Source: Brevipalpus yothersi
Lineage: Eukaryota > Arthropoda > Arachnida > Trombidiformes > Tenuipalpidae
Assembly: GCA_003956705.1 (NCBI GenBank)
Contig: QZCP01000834.1
Coordinates: 400,104 to 464,103, forward strand
Direction: 5' to 3'
Length of the DNA: 64,000 nucleotides
Every line of letters starts with the position of its first letter. The stretch's first letter is position 1. Below, piece by piece: positions 17,572-29,200 of this stretch. A program made the translations under genes and the position numbers. The notes beneath the pieces are model-generated. The model worked only from the letters and a program-made list of their open reading frames with translations. It had not been told where the DNA came from and ran no database searches.

Positions 17572-17632
17572 CATGTTCACTCATGCAGAAAAGTTTGCTT
17601 CCAGTGAGTCAGTGTGTGTATATTATACTACT
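17572..17632 (-). repeat. Polinton right terminal inverted repeat
   Basis: The reverse complement begins AGTAGTATAATATACACACA and matches the left end at about 80% over 61 bp. It is followed at once by the CATAGG duplication. Confidence 0.85.
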
Positions 17633-17638
17633 CATAGG
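17633..17638. repeat. Polinton target-site duplication, right copy (CATAGG)
   Basis: Identical to 1846-1851. See the left copy. Confidence 0.9.
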
Positions 17639-18673
17639 CAACAGTATCACGAGTAGTACCACTACTAGTTGTAATAGTTGCGCCATGTAAGTTGCCTATT
17701 GTAATAAATGAAAGTGAGGAATACTCTCACTTTTATAGCATGCTTTAGCGCTTTTCGAAACACCATTTTGGCTGCCATTAATGATTGATGGAACACTAAA
17801 TTACTGAGAGAATCTTCTATACTGTTAATCCGATGGAGGAAGGAAGAGAGAAAGAGAGAGGAATGGAAAGACTCATGGTTGATTTTATTTTTGCTTCCAT
17901 GTATACGATCATGACATTCACTTGATCATCTACTGTACTGGACATTCTCTTTTCGGTGAGGATAGAGAAAAAGAAGCTTATATTGAGAAGTGAATGGATA
18001 AATCTATCCATATAACATGGATTGATGTCCAATGTTAAACTGTTTAAGTTTTTAGGGCTGACACGGTAGACGAATACATGTAAGCCAAAGTTGAGCAATT
18101 TGGATCCCATTTCACATCAGATGTGTAGGGTGAGTTGATATAGTCAGAGAGAAAGATAATTAGAGTCTACATGATGTAACCAAAAGTCAGCCATCTAATG
18201 TATCTTAATGCCCTTGTCATGGTATGGACATCAGTAGACAAGTTGAGCTTGATTTTAACCAAATAATCTCATCAATTTGTTGAGAAAGAGAGAAGAGAGA
18301 GAAAAAGTAGATCACTTTCTCATTGGACACACACACATACACATAACTTTTACACTTGACACGGCTTGTTTGGACATGATTGTGAGGAATAAATCAGATC
18401 AATTGGTTGGGATGTTCTATTCCAAGTATCGATATTATTTGACAGGATTGAATGTGAGCTCGTTATTTTTGTGCTAGCCTTACCCAAAAAAGTAAGATCT
18501 CAATTTGATCGCCAAATATCAATACATTTGTGTGTTTGGAAGATGAGGTTTGGAATATATCTCATGGAGACTGGAGAAGGAATGGATAAGGAGAAAAAGG
18601 AGTGGACTGAGAAGATAGAGGTGAATGTGAGGAAGGCATGAAAAGATTGAAACTATTATCATGGGCTCGTAAG

Positions 18674-18676
<3 letters not shown>

Positions 18677-18742
<66 letters not shown>
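18677..18742. repeat. (AG)n microsatellite
   Basis: Perfect AG run of about 66 bp. Confidence 0.95.
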
Positions 18743-18745
<3 letters not shown>

Positions 18746-20877
18746 CACTGGGAATCTAGACGATTTATTCCTTTACATTACTCCATTCTAGTCACTTTTT
18801 CTGTTCTCCTATCCTGATATGTTTCTCTACTTTTTCTTTCTCTCTTCTTCTTCATATTTTTCACATGAATATATCCTGAATACACTGTATTATCGAAGTC
18901 CATGTTTTGGCCTCTATCATACTTTTGCCTATTATATTCTACACATGAACTTTGGACGCTTTTATCACTCAGAATAATCAGAACTCATGTACTTGTATTT
19001 ATTCTCAACAGACACACAACCGGACATTCTGATATAATATGAACAGGGGAGAGCGAGAAAATGTTTCTCCTTCTATCCATTCAGTATTTGTATTTGTATA
19101 TATAAAAGCGGGACGAATGACAGGATAGAGAGGAATGCTAGGGAATATACTACTATGGAGGAGACTGTACTTGCATCACTAGAAGCAGGCAGGGAATAAT
19201 GGAGCAAAGAAATGGTAGTGAGAGAGAAGAAAAATACTACTACAGAGAAAGAGAGAGAGAGAGAGAGAGATATGAATATTTTAGAATGATCCACATGATT
19301 TAGATGCAAGTATTTCTTTTGTAAAAGTGGAAAGAAGAAAGATTGTGAGTCCAAGTTGGATATGAGATTCACTGTTCGTGTTTGTGCATGACTATTTTGA
19401 AGCTACAAAAATCGATACATACATATATATACACAAGATTTCTTCTTCTCAATTCGACAATAAAGCTCGGGTGAATATATATAAGGTACATAAACGAGCC
19501 ACTGTGATTTGGAGGATGAAAAGAGAGAGAAAAAGGGAAGATTATATAAGCAAAGTTTGGGTCATAAAATGTCCATTTCGACAAACATTATTTCTATACT
19601 AGGCTGCTTGAATGGCCAGAATATTCTATGGGTGTTTGATTCATCTAGGAATATATTTGCTTCTCTCTTTCTCCTCTTCTTCATCCTATTCTCAGCAATT
19701 CTGAGTATTAGCTTGAAATTGAACGCCCTGATGTGGATAACATGAACGGTGACAAGTTGCATGTCGCTGATGATATCGAATGTACTGTTATTCCAGTATA
19801 CAGACACAAATGCTAGTAAGGACTATAAAATCTATACAACTTTTCATGTCTCCACTTTTGATGTTCTCATGATCATGAGATCACGAAGATGAGCGAAGAA
19901 AAATTATCGGAAATAAATTCTTGAGATAATCAAAACTTGGAGGGTGGACAATAAAGTTTCCCAAGAGATTGATTGGTTGAAATTTTTAATCAAGGGTTGA
20001 AGACTTGGCATTCTTAAACTGGCCAGAATTTTCTGATCCTATTCTTGCTCAGCTCTTTGTTGAGTGAAATTGAAAGATTTTCCAAATTCTTCAGAACCCA
20101 TTGAAACCTAAAGAGGAATCTAGCCAAAAAATGGAAAAGGGAAAACGTAGCATAACGTATCGATTGTTCAAAGTATATCAACCTTTCTCTCTCTCTCTCT
20201 TACTAGATAATAATCTTCTTCTTATAAGATCCCTCATTTATTCGTTCATTGATCAAGCTCATGAATTTTCTTGCTCACGTTCTTCAATGTAGACTCTTTA
20301 TCATCTATCGGAAAGAGAGCGAGAGAGTATCATGGAGCCGATTGTGTGTAATTACGTGCCTAGCAAGCGCTTTTAATTATTGATACAATTGAACATGATA
20401 AGTATCTTTTCGTATGTTATAGTGGATGAAGAAGAAAGAATAAGAGAAAGAAAGAGAAGAAGAATACGGAAAATAGAATCAAGATGAGCTTGCAATAAGG
20501 AAGCTTAGGCTTGGGGAAGAAGAACAAGAATAAGAAGAAGATGGAGAAAAACGATGAGAATAAGATGAAAACAAAAGAAAAACATGCCAGAAAATGAGCA
20601 GACAAACGGCTGGGAAAACATAGATCATCATGGATTTACTATGGTAGTGATGATGATCAGTTTTGAGGAAGAAAATGGTAACAAAATCTTAGCCCATTAG
20701 AGACACATTAGAGGCAAGGTGATTAATTGAAAAATTTTGGTCAGCCTCTTGATTATCTTCTGAATTCAAAGTGAGCGGACACGAATCTTAATGTTGCCTA
20801 AATAAATGGTTCCATCATCAAAGATATACACTTGAAGATTCATTCACTCTGGTTATACTCTATTCTACACTGTGTAC

Positions 20878-20884
<7 letters not shown>

Positions 20885-20933
<49 letters not shown>
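20885..20933. repeat. (TG)n microsatellite
   Basis: TG run of about 49 bp. Confidence 0.95.
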
Positions 20934-20934
<1 letters not shown>

Positions 20935-21650
20935 TGTTATATAGCTGATTTGATGTAAAGCAAGCGTAAATCTCTTGGGTGACCAAGAAATTGATCACCC
21001 AAGAGAGGAATGCTCGACGAATATTTCATCATGATATAAAATGGAATATTAATCATACTTCCAGAAGTTGTGCATATAAATATATATTATAGCGATTTCA
21101 AGTTCGAGAAGGGAGCTAAATAAGAGGAAAAATATTCTAAAGAGAGGAGGAGAGAACATTGCAAAATGAATGGAACTAGAAAAAAATGAGCTACAAAATC
21201 TTAGCAAATATTTACATAATTCATATCAATTTATGCCACCAAGTGAAGAGTACATACTCATATGCGTGCCTTACTGGTGCTTGTTGACGATTTTTTATTC
21301 CTCTTCCACTCTCTCTCTCTCTCAACAATTCATATTTTCACATCAATCTGGCAGAAAAAGATTCAAAAAATTTTACTCATGAAGATTATCATCATGAAAA
21401 TAGTTGAACTTGGGAGAAATGATGTTAAGAAGCGAACATATTTCGCATTTGAATCATATCTAATTGTGTTGACTTCTCTTCCTTATTCGAAATGATGTCA
21501 ACAATTTGAATTCGATGTTCTGTCGAATGGAGAACACATTTTACTAGGCTACACACATGTCTAACAGCATGAAACAACATGGAAAATAGAAATTACAAAT
21601 CATGAGCAAGTGAACAAATATTACATCAAAGTTCCATAAAATGCAGANTA

Positions 21651-21699
21651 CAGAAAGACCTCAGATATGTTTCCACTTTTAGCGTGAAGTTTCCATGAG
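21651..21699 (+). repeat. Tigger left terminal inverted repeat
   Basis: Matches the reverse complement of 22921-22966, perfectly for the outer 26 bp. The inner part carries a 3-bp length difference. Confidence 0.9.
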
Positions 21700-21736
21700 A
21701 AAACAGATAGGTGGCACAAGAGAGGAACACATGTTT

Positions 21737-22864
21737 TTAATTTTCAGGGAAGCCACAATGAGTGTAACAATTTTTGATTGCGTTTGGATTAACTGAATTC
21801 CATGAGTTTACAATTAGCTTAAAGGCATCTACGAGATCAAATTTTTTGAGGTAAGAGAAGTCACTTTCACCGGGTTGTATTTCATTTTTCATTTTGGAAA
21901 CTAATGAATGTTTGTAAATCTCTTTGAAGCTCTCAATTACTCCACCATCAAGTGGCTGTAGTTTTGAAGTAGTGTTTGGTGGTAAAAAGTGAACTTTGAT
22001 TGCTTTTGGATCAAAATTGAGAGTATGGCCACTAAAGTTATCAAGAAAAAGAGCGATATTCTTTCCTTTCAACTGGAGACTTGAGTCCCATTCACTGAGC
22101 CAGCTGTTGAAGATGTCTTGATCCATCCATGCACTACCTTGTTGACGATAGTCAATTCCAATATTCAAAGTGTTGTAGCTGATTTTTTTGAAACACTGTG
22201 GCTTTTTTGACTTACCGAGAGCGAGAGGTCGTAATTTTTTACCTGAGTTGCTAGCACAAAACAGTAAGGTGATCCGATCCTTAAATTTTTTGGAACCAAA
22301 TATTTTCCCTCCTTTTTTTGCATATGTGTAGCGAGGTAGTTCACGATAAAAAAGCCCTGTTTCATCTGCATTCCATATTGAATCTAAATCAAAACCACTA
22401 ACCATTGATGGGAGTTTTTCCTTCCATTCAGCAACAATTCTGGGATCAACACTCTTCTCTTCACCACAAATTTTCTGACGTGAAAACGTATTCCTCTTGA
22501 TGAATCGCTCAAACCATCCATTGCTTGCACTGAATTCGAGGTCCAAATCACTAGCTAGTACTTTAGCTTCCTCTTGAATCACTTTTTTACCTGTTGGTAT
22601 ACCTTTATCTCTATTGGAGTTGACAAAATTAACTACTTTCTCATCTAATTCTTTGAATCTAGGCTGGGAAATCTTTTTCAGGCTCTTGTCTCCTCGCTCT
22701 TCGATAAAGTTGATAATGTTCTCTTTGTTTTCCATCAGCTTGTTCACAGTTGTATGAGAAACTTCATTGTCTTGAGCCACAGATCTTCTGGACTCACCAT
22801 CATCAACCCTTCGAATTATCTCTAATTTCTTTTCTAATGTCAACCGAGACATGACTAGACTCAT
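21737..22864 (-). CDS. Tigger/pogo transposase (CENP-B-like, DDE)
   Basis: A 375-aa protein with an N-terminal pipsqueak/CENP-B-type HTH (about 6-55, with EKKLEIIRRVDDGESRRSVA), then a CENPB-type second HTH (about 65-130, ending SNGWFERFIKR). A DDE_1 domain follows: the acidic triad is D167 in WNADETG, D275 in LFLDNFSGH and D306 in LQPLDGGVI, giving DD30D. It ends with the usual W..V....I.NC...CGF block. No stop or frameshift is present. It cuts and pastes the element at TA sites. Host-domesticated copies (CENP-B, Jerky) share these domains, but the intact flanking TIRs show that this one is a transposon gene. Confidence 0.93.
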   Translation of the reverse strand: MSLVMSRLTLEKKLEIIRRVDDGESRRSVAQDNEVSHTTVNKLMENKENIINFIEERGDKSLKKISQPRFKELDEKVVNFVNSNRDKGIPTGKKVIQEEAKVLASDLDLEFSASNGWFERFIKRNTFSRQKICGEEKSVDPRIVAEWKEKLPSMVSGFDLDSIWNADETGLFYRELPRYTYAKKGGKIFGSKKFKDRITLLFCASNSGKKLRPLALGKSKKPQCFKKISYNTLNIGIDYRQQGSAWMDQDIFNSWLSEWDSSLQLKGKNIALFLDNFSGHTLNFDPKAIKVHFLPPNTTSKLQPLDGGVIESFKEIYKHSLVSKMKNEIQPGESDFSYLKKFDLVDAFKLIVNSWNSVNPNAIKNCYTHCGFPEN

Positions 22865-22920
22865 CCATTGACAATGAATTATTCCCGCTCTCTAAAACTA
22901 CAGAATCACTAGATGGAGTG

Positions 22921-22966
22921 CTCATGGAAACTTAACTGAGGTGGAAACATATCTGAGGTCTTTCTG
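22921..22966 (-). repeat. Tigger right terminal inverted repeat
   Basis: Inverse of 21651-21699; ends in TTTCTG followed by TA. Confidence 0.9.
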
Positions 22967-22968
22967 TA

Positions 22969-24119
22969 GATTATAGGCTTTTCAATTCTTCTTGTTTTCA
23001 AGTACTGGTAATACTATTTATTTTATATCGTGTACCAACCAAGTATGACATCGATTTTTTTTCTTTCTCTCTCTCTTTCTCATATTCACATGAGAAAATA
23101 ATCAAATCAAGAGCTTATTGCCGTTCGTATTTCACATAAGTACACAGACAAACTGTTGTAGTATGGTTGAGCAGAAAATATCAGTTCTATCTTCAGTTTA
23201 AATCTTTTTACTCGAAAAAGTACTGTAAGTTTCTTAGGGAATAGCTTGTTACTATTCGAAAAGACCAGCTTGACAGATTGCTCTTTTTGGCTTCAAGGTT
23301 TTTACATGGCCAAAACCTCATTCTCATCTCTCTTGTGGTCCTCAGATGTTCTGTCATCACTAATTCTTACTTGATTTTTGCGGCTATATTTGAGCATATG
23401 ATTGAGCATAGAGATAAGGCTATTCTGGAACTTCTGTCAGGTCAGATGATGTGGACCAAATGCTCGATCTTTGCGATAACATTTGCTCATTCTTTTTCTC
23501 TTTTTTTCTACTTAATTTGATTTGATTTGATTTGAAAAATTGTGCTGAGTGTGCAGAAAAAAGTGTACATCGTGATCAGTGAAAGCCAAATTGATCTGCA
23601 TGCGTTTCACATAACCGCAAAAGCACAAACACACACACACACTTACACACCGTGACAGGCTGCCTTGAATCGTATTTCAGTTGATTTTTGATTATGCAAA
23701 TTATCGAACAAAATCTGGCAAATTCCATGTTGATTGTAATTATAATTTGGGCTTCTTTCATTTTATCTTTTCGAAATCTTTTCTTCCATTTTATCTGCTC
23801 AGCAATTCAATTCTCGACCAGAATTTCTGTTCTCTCCTCCAGACTCCTTTCCCTCCTTCTCCTCCTCCTCCTCCTCCTTCTTTTTCTTCTTCAGCATCTT
23901 ATTTTGGCTCCAAGATATTCTGCAATCAAACAGGGCAGACAACATTTTTCCGCCAGAAGCCTCGAAAAAATAGCCACAAATGCTAGACACAGCTTTTCAC
24001 ATCATGAGCATACTCGCGCTCACCGAAACATCAGGTCAACAGAACTTTCCGTTTCTCCTGAGAATATCAACAAGCATTTTCCAGATACCCTGTTTCATAT
24101 GTGTCCGGACATGCTGCAT

Positions 24120-24161
<42 letters not shown>

Positions 24162-24531
24162 AAAAAACTGTTCACCAGGCTGCCAGACGAATGTGCAAAA
24201 TTTTTGCAGGCCAAGCTGCAGCAGCAGCAGCGGTAATCGAAAAACATGTCTTCTCATCGAAAATAGAGAGAGAAAGAACAGTCAACGGAAGTTCTCAGCC
24301 GGTCTCTGACCATTTATGCCACTTACGTGGCCAAAAGTGAGAACGGAATACACACACATGCCTTGTTTCGAAGCTCCGTTCTGGAATATAAAGAGGGAGA
24401 GAAAGAGACAAAAAAAGGAATAACGGCTGCGGACAGTATGCCAGATCACAGGCTGTCCGAAATCAAATGAGAGGAGGTCGCGAAGGTCCACGTAACAGAT
24501 CGAAGCCCGGGGTCCTATGTGTCGCGTGTGC

Positions 24532-24577
<46 letters not shown>

Positions 24578-26032
24578 CGGATCATGCCAGTGGACCTCCA
24601 TTTCATTCATCCCTTTCCCATAGATCACCGTGTGATGACGGAGGGCTCTGAAGAGGCTGATCTATTCTCTTTCTCTCTCTCACCGTGCGGCCGAGTGATT
24701 GTCCAAATTGTTCACTATTTACTTGATTTGGATTTGGGGAAAGTCGACCTGATCTTTCTCCCCCGATCGATGAATTTTCTCTCTCACGGCCATCGGCCAG
24801 CAGATACACGAGCGTACACACACACACATACATCCCTACATCCCCATCCATCCACACACACACACACATACACTTGAACAGCTGATCAGAACTGCAAACT
24901 GCCGCCTCACGCTGGAAGAACGGTGCTCGGCATCCGACTTGTGGGAACTGAGCTGCAACTCTTGGCATCAGGCAGATGAACTTGCCTCGTAATGAGTAGA
25001 AAGAGAGGGAAAAAGAAAGGGAAAAAGAGAGAGAGAGAGTCCCCGATGTATTCTCACTCTCGATCCCATATGCTTCTCAGTTCTCATGAGAGAGATCTGG
25101 CCTGGAAAGAGAGAGAGAGAGAGAGAAAGAGAGAGGAAGACTGTTGGCCCTCTGTCAGTCCTCGAAAAAGTGGCGAAAAATGTTGCCGAAAAATTCAATC
25201 CATCTGATATACACCGATTGGAGGCGCTACTAGTTGATATATATTCGCTCACACACACACACATGAAAGCGAGAGAGTTCAGAACGTCGAACCGAGCAAT
25301 TCACTTTGATTCACTTTTATTCGAACGTTTGCTTTGACAACATTTGAGATAGAATAGGATTAAGAAGTATATTTAAAAATATTTATATTTTTTATTTCTC
25401 TCCATCTTTTTCTCTTTCTCAATTCTAGTCTTTGATTTGAGATATCCAGAAACAAATACCCTACAGACTGTGATTAATCAATTAATCATCATCTCACCTG
25501 TATTGGCAATATCGTTTCTCTCTCTCTCTCTCTCCTTCTCTGGCGCTCACTTTCATCGCTTTGACATTGCATTTTCTTTCGATTCGAGACTGACTCTCTT
25601 GTCTATGTGTGTGTGTACTCGATAAAAACGGATCGATTTTGTGTATGTGTGTATGTACTCCTACAACATCCGATATTTAACTGTTTTCTCTGGTTTATAA
25701 AGCTGGTTCAAGATTAAACACATCTGCTGATTGATTATCATCATTATTATCATCTTCTTCTTCTTCTTATCTATTTGAGATTTCATCATCTCTTTGATAT
25801 CTCTCCACTCACTATCACATCTTGTGGTTGGTGTGTGTTTATACAAGTGATTCGATAAATATAAATAGATATTTATTTGGATATACTTACTGTTAACCGT
25901 CCTCATCATCTTCAAATTGGTCGTGATCAACTGTCTTTTGTGATCAACAACAACAACTACTACAACAATTGCAGCCGCCCTTTTGATCATCTTTTTCTCT
26001 CTCTCTCTCCAAATTCTTTAATACTAACAATA
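22969..26032. other. noncoding, GC/CpG-richer stretch upstream of the HLH gene
   Basis: No gene seen. From about 24.0 to 25.3 kb the sequence has more G, C and CpG than its surroundings and is broken by GA/CT and CA runs (24121-24160, 24535-24573, 25100-25135). It lies upstream of the HLH ORF in the right orientation, so it could be its promoter or regulatory region; that is inference. Open frames here are SLSLSL/RERERE peptides coded by the microsatellites. Confidence 0.45.
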
Positions 26033-26251
26033 ATGTGTACCCTTAAGCTGTATCAAAATAATCATAGACGAACACGATTCAATAGGATATTCTTCGAAGG
26101 ATATCGAGTTGATCGAGAAGAAGAATATCTGTTGTATGAATTGATGAAAATGGTTAAAGTGGATAAAAACGTAACCATGTTGGAATTGATGGAATTAATA
26201 ATCGATTATATACAAGAATTAAACACCGTACTTGCCGCAAAGACCGTTTAG
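26033..26251 (+). CDS. Id/extramacrochaetae-like HLH protein (short)
   Basis: A 72-aa open frame from an ATG with a purine-rich upstream context (AACAATAATG). The C-terminal half fits an HLH without a basic region. Helix 1 is EEEYLLYELMKMV, the loop is KVDKNV, and helix 2 is TMLELMELIIDYIQELNTVL, comparable to the Id/emc helix 2 (LE.IQHVIDYI.DL). Known: Id/emc proteins dimerise with bHLH activators and block DNA binding. The segment before helix 1 (HRRTRFNRIFFEGYRVDR) has scattered basic residues, but I see no bHLH DNA-contact pattern (ERxR). It is shorter than typical Id proteins (120-200 aa), so other exons may exist, though I found none. Confidence 0.6.
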   Translation: MCTLKLYQNNHRRTRFNRIFFEGYRVDREEEYLLYELMKMVKVDKNVTMLELMELIIDYIQELNTVLAAKTV

Positions 26252-29200
26252 ATGTGATCACATATATATATGTATTGCATAGTATGTGTATATATATAGT
26301 CATATTGGGGGCCTTTTTTAACCATCTTGCGATCTGGATTTGATCAACTATCAACCATGTTGACTATGTCCAGATGTGAATATTTCGAGAAGAGAGTAAC
26401 TCGAATACACTATTCGAGAATTGATGTTGGATGAATCTCTCTCTTCTCTCATGCTTCGAGTGATGGAAAAGAGTTGAAAAAAAGACATGAAATTATGAGG
26501 AATCAAAATTTCATGGAGAGATAAATTTTTGTTCAAATTTTTCTGGATTTCCAAAATGTGATCCGATCGACAAATTTTTTTTCTCTATGTCCTGTAAACA
26601 TAATTCTCTTTCTCTTTCTCTCTCTTTTTTATCACTTGCCTCTTCCTCGTTCGTTCGTTTTCTTTCCGGCATCTATCTCGATACCTTGTGACAGACTGCA
26701 CTCAAGTGACATGATTCACACTCACACAAAACACCCAAAATTACAAACACACATCCAGATTGGTCTCAGATTATTAAGTACTAAGCTTGTATATAAAAGT
26801 TGTAATTAAATGTAGATGTTAAATCAAATCTTTAACCATAAACAACAATATGTCGACAATTTCATTTTAACCGTTACATTACCACCTATTTTCTCATTAT
26901 TCATTTATCATAACATGGATTGTAGCGATTATCAAGTCGAAAATTTGCAAGCCACCCTCTAATGAGATGAGTCTAGTAAGCCTTTGACTATTAGCTGGTC
27001 TTAAATTTTTGACTCAAGTGTTGGCCCAGTATGTGTAAGGCAACCCATCGGCAACTCAGTGTAAATACACACAAGCGAAATCTATTCACATTGTCTTCTC
27101 AGTCTGATTGTCCAAAAGTATATATACTTTACTGGACATACTAACCATGAGAGATAATGTCCAAGTGGCCTAAGGAAAACTGACCTGGCGCCAGTCTGTC
27201 GCGCTAACACCTGAGAATTGCTCATGATCTCTTCTCAGGCTGACCATAGTCCAGTACAGTGTGTGAAAGAGAGAGAGAAGAGGAAACGTCCTGAGTAAAG
27301 CGTCCCATGTTCGTGTTGGTAGGCTTCCGGCTGAGATGCTACTATTGGTCAAGCGGTGGTCAAGTGAGGAGGTGCTAAAAATTTCGACTTTTACAAGAAG
27401 TGAAGAATTCTCATCTATTTTTTCGTAGGAAAATTCAACTCGTTCATAAGTAACGAGGTTCGATCACCTCTGACCTCCACAGATGGTGTCTATCAATTTT
27501 GCTAGAAGCTTTATTTCTCTACCTCTCTGTTGATCATGTTTTCTTTTTCTGCAACTTATTCGATTTTCAAGCAGACTAACATCATATAAATACCTCTCTT
27601 TATTAGAGGTAGCGGTCTATCAGAGAAAACCTTAATATATCGAATATTTGGAGATATTCACAGACTCCTTCGTAACATCATTCAAGAGCTACTAGAATCA
27701 GATGAAAAAATCACAACAATAATTCTGAATGGAAGCCTGTTTCCTCTCATCTTGTGATTTACAAGGGAAGAAACAGAATTGATAATCCTCTTTAGTTATC
27801 ATTTTTCGAGCTTTATCCATCATCTCAGTAGCTATTCTCGAAAAAGAGCATGAAAAAGTCATCATACATCTTTCATGGGAGTGTAAGAGTCATCAAGAGA
27901 AACTAGAACTTAAGGAATGCAAAGTCAGATGAAATCTTCTTTAGAACCTTCCAATTGATCAGAGAGAAAAATCACATTTTAACGAACTCATATGAGTACT
28001 TTCCCGTATTTGACCAATTTCTATACCTTGATATCACCATAGACTTCAAAGGTTTCTCTCTATTCTGAAGAGAGATATTTCCATAGCACTGAGCAATGTA
28101 TGACTAAGTAAACTGTAAGTTTGTCAGGAAGTTTCCTCACATTCTCTATCCCTCTGAACCTGACCTCATCTCATCTTTACACCTGAGCCCTGACCTCCAA
28201 TATCTAGTATATTTGTGCAGGTCACTTTTATGCCTTTGATTGTTTTGTCCTTGTGTTTGGACAGCTTAAAAATTTTTCCCCATCTAAAGGTCTAAGAGAG
28301 AGAGAGAAAGCTGACCTTTAACACCACACTCTTGTTGCCCAAGACATCCTCCAGGCCTGTGGACATAGTTTGGCCAGGCTCAATACACCTGACTTCATTT
28401 CATTTTTAGTGTGAAATAGTTTAACCTTAATCAGGTTAGATTGCAAATCTTACGATGGTACATCTATTTTTCTCTCTCTTTTTTGCCTATGAAAATATAT
28501 TGACTGGTTGAACAGGTGTTTCGGGTGATTCAAACAAATACACAAAACTTATTGGATTTAAAACTTTCTTCGCTTCTTCTCTCTTTCCCTTTAATTTTTT
28601 CCATCCATCTGGACGAATTGTGATTACAAGCTTACTTATTGGACTTACTACATATATACACACATTTGCGATGAGTTTTTGATCAAATGCAAACAAACAA
28701 ATTCTCTCAAATGTCAGCTTAAAAATTATTTTGAAACAATATTATCATCAAATTAATTGGTCATAAAATTCATTTTATTCCTTGCTTATCAGATCTCAAC
28801 TTTTTTTATGCATCATGATTGCAAGTATCAATATTTTAGATTCGAAAAATTGAATTCAAAGATAAATCATAGGGCTCAATTGAATGAGTTATAAAATCAT
28901 TTAAGAATTTTTCTTTTTTTCATCCTTATACCAAATAATTACTTGTTAAACTTGAGTCATTCTCAAGAAATTGACCAACTTTTAGATATTTTGGATCATG
29001 TTTCGAGTTTTTTTATCGCTAAAACTTGAACTCTTCCATGTTCAGTACCAAAATTGATGCTGAGCCCATATGTCTGGTCGACTGATCCCTTAATCATAAC
29101 AGATGGCCTCAATCTAACTCAATAATACATGAATGTACATATCAAGCTATTGTCATCCAGGCCAGTCTACATTCTTCGCGTTTGATGGTCCTCATTGGCC

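Larger units (their letters stand above)
1852..17632. mobile_element. Polinton/Maverick (adintovirus-like) element, 15.78 kb
   Basis: The element begins AGTAGTA and ends with the inverse TACTACT, has 61-bp imperfect inverted termini and sits between perfect CATAGG duplications. It carries the hallmark set: protein-primed DNA polymerase B, FtsK/HerA-type packaging ATPase, adenain-like protease, double-jelly-roll major capsid protein, penton-like minor capsid protein and a chromodomain integrase remnant. It also carries pVI/pX-like, zinc-finger, dUTPase-like, TBP-like and BIR-RING genes. Structural genes run leftward and replication/accessory genes rightward from about 10.9 kb. Apart from the integrase core, missing at an N at 9070, the main genes are open. 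Known for the family: Polintons encode virion proteins and integrate through a retroviral-like integrase. Inference: a fairly recent insertion of a virus-like element, probably not autonomous if the integrase gap is real. Confidence 0.95.
17639..21648. other. intergenic, microsatellite-rich, no gene seen
   Basis: No convincing gene. It contains a GA run (18677-18742), a shorter GA run near 19250, a TG run (20885-20933) and purine-rich A/G stretches near 20430-20600. Open frames here are short and low complexity. Confidence 0.55.
21651..22966 (-). mobile_element. pogo/Tigger-type DNA transposon, 1316 bp, apparently complete
   Basis: The termini are inverted repeats starting CAGAAAGACCTCAGATATGT on both ends. 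They are perfect for the first 26 bp and then continue with small differences (AAGTTTCCATGAG shared), about 46-49 bp in all. TA dinucleotides flank both ends (21649-21650 and 22967-22968), as expected for the Tc1/mariner/pogo superfamily. It contains one intact transposase gene on the minus strand. A single n at 21648 sits one base before the left TA. Confidence 0.93.

Noticed and set aside
24000..25340. Several overlapping frames rich in SLSLSL or RERERE
   Set aside because: They are translations of CT/GA microsatellites and their flanks on both strands.
27440..27470. GGTTCGATC word resembling a tRNA T-loop
   Set aside because: The stem-loop has the wrong loop size and no upstream box A or acceptor stem fits.
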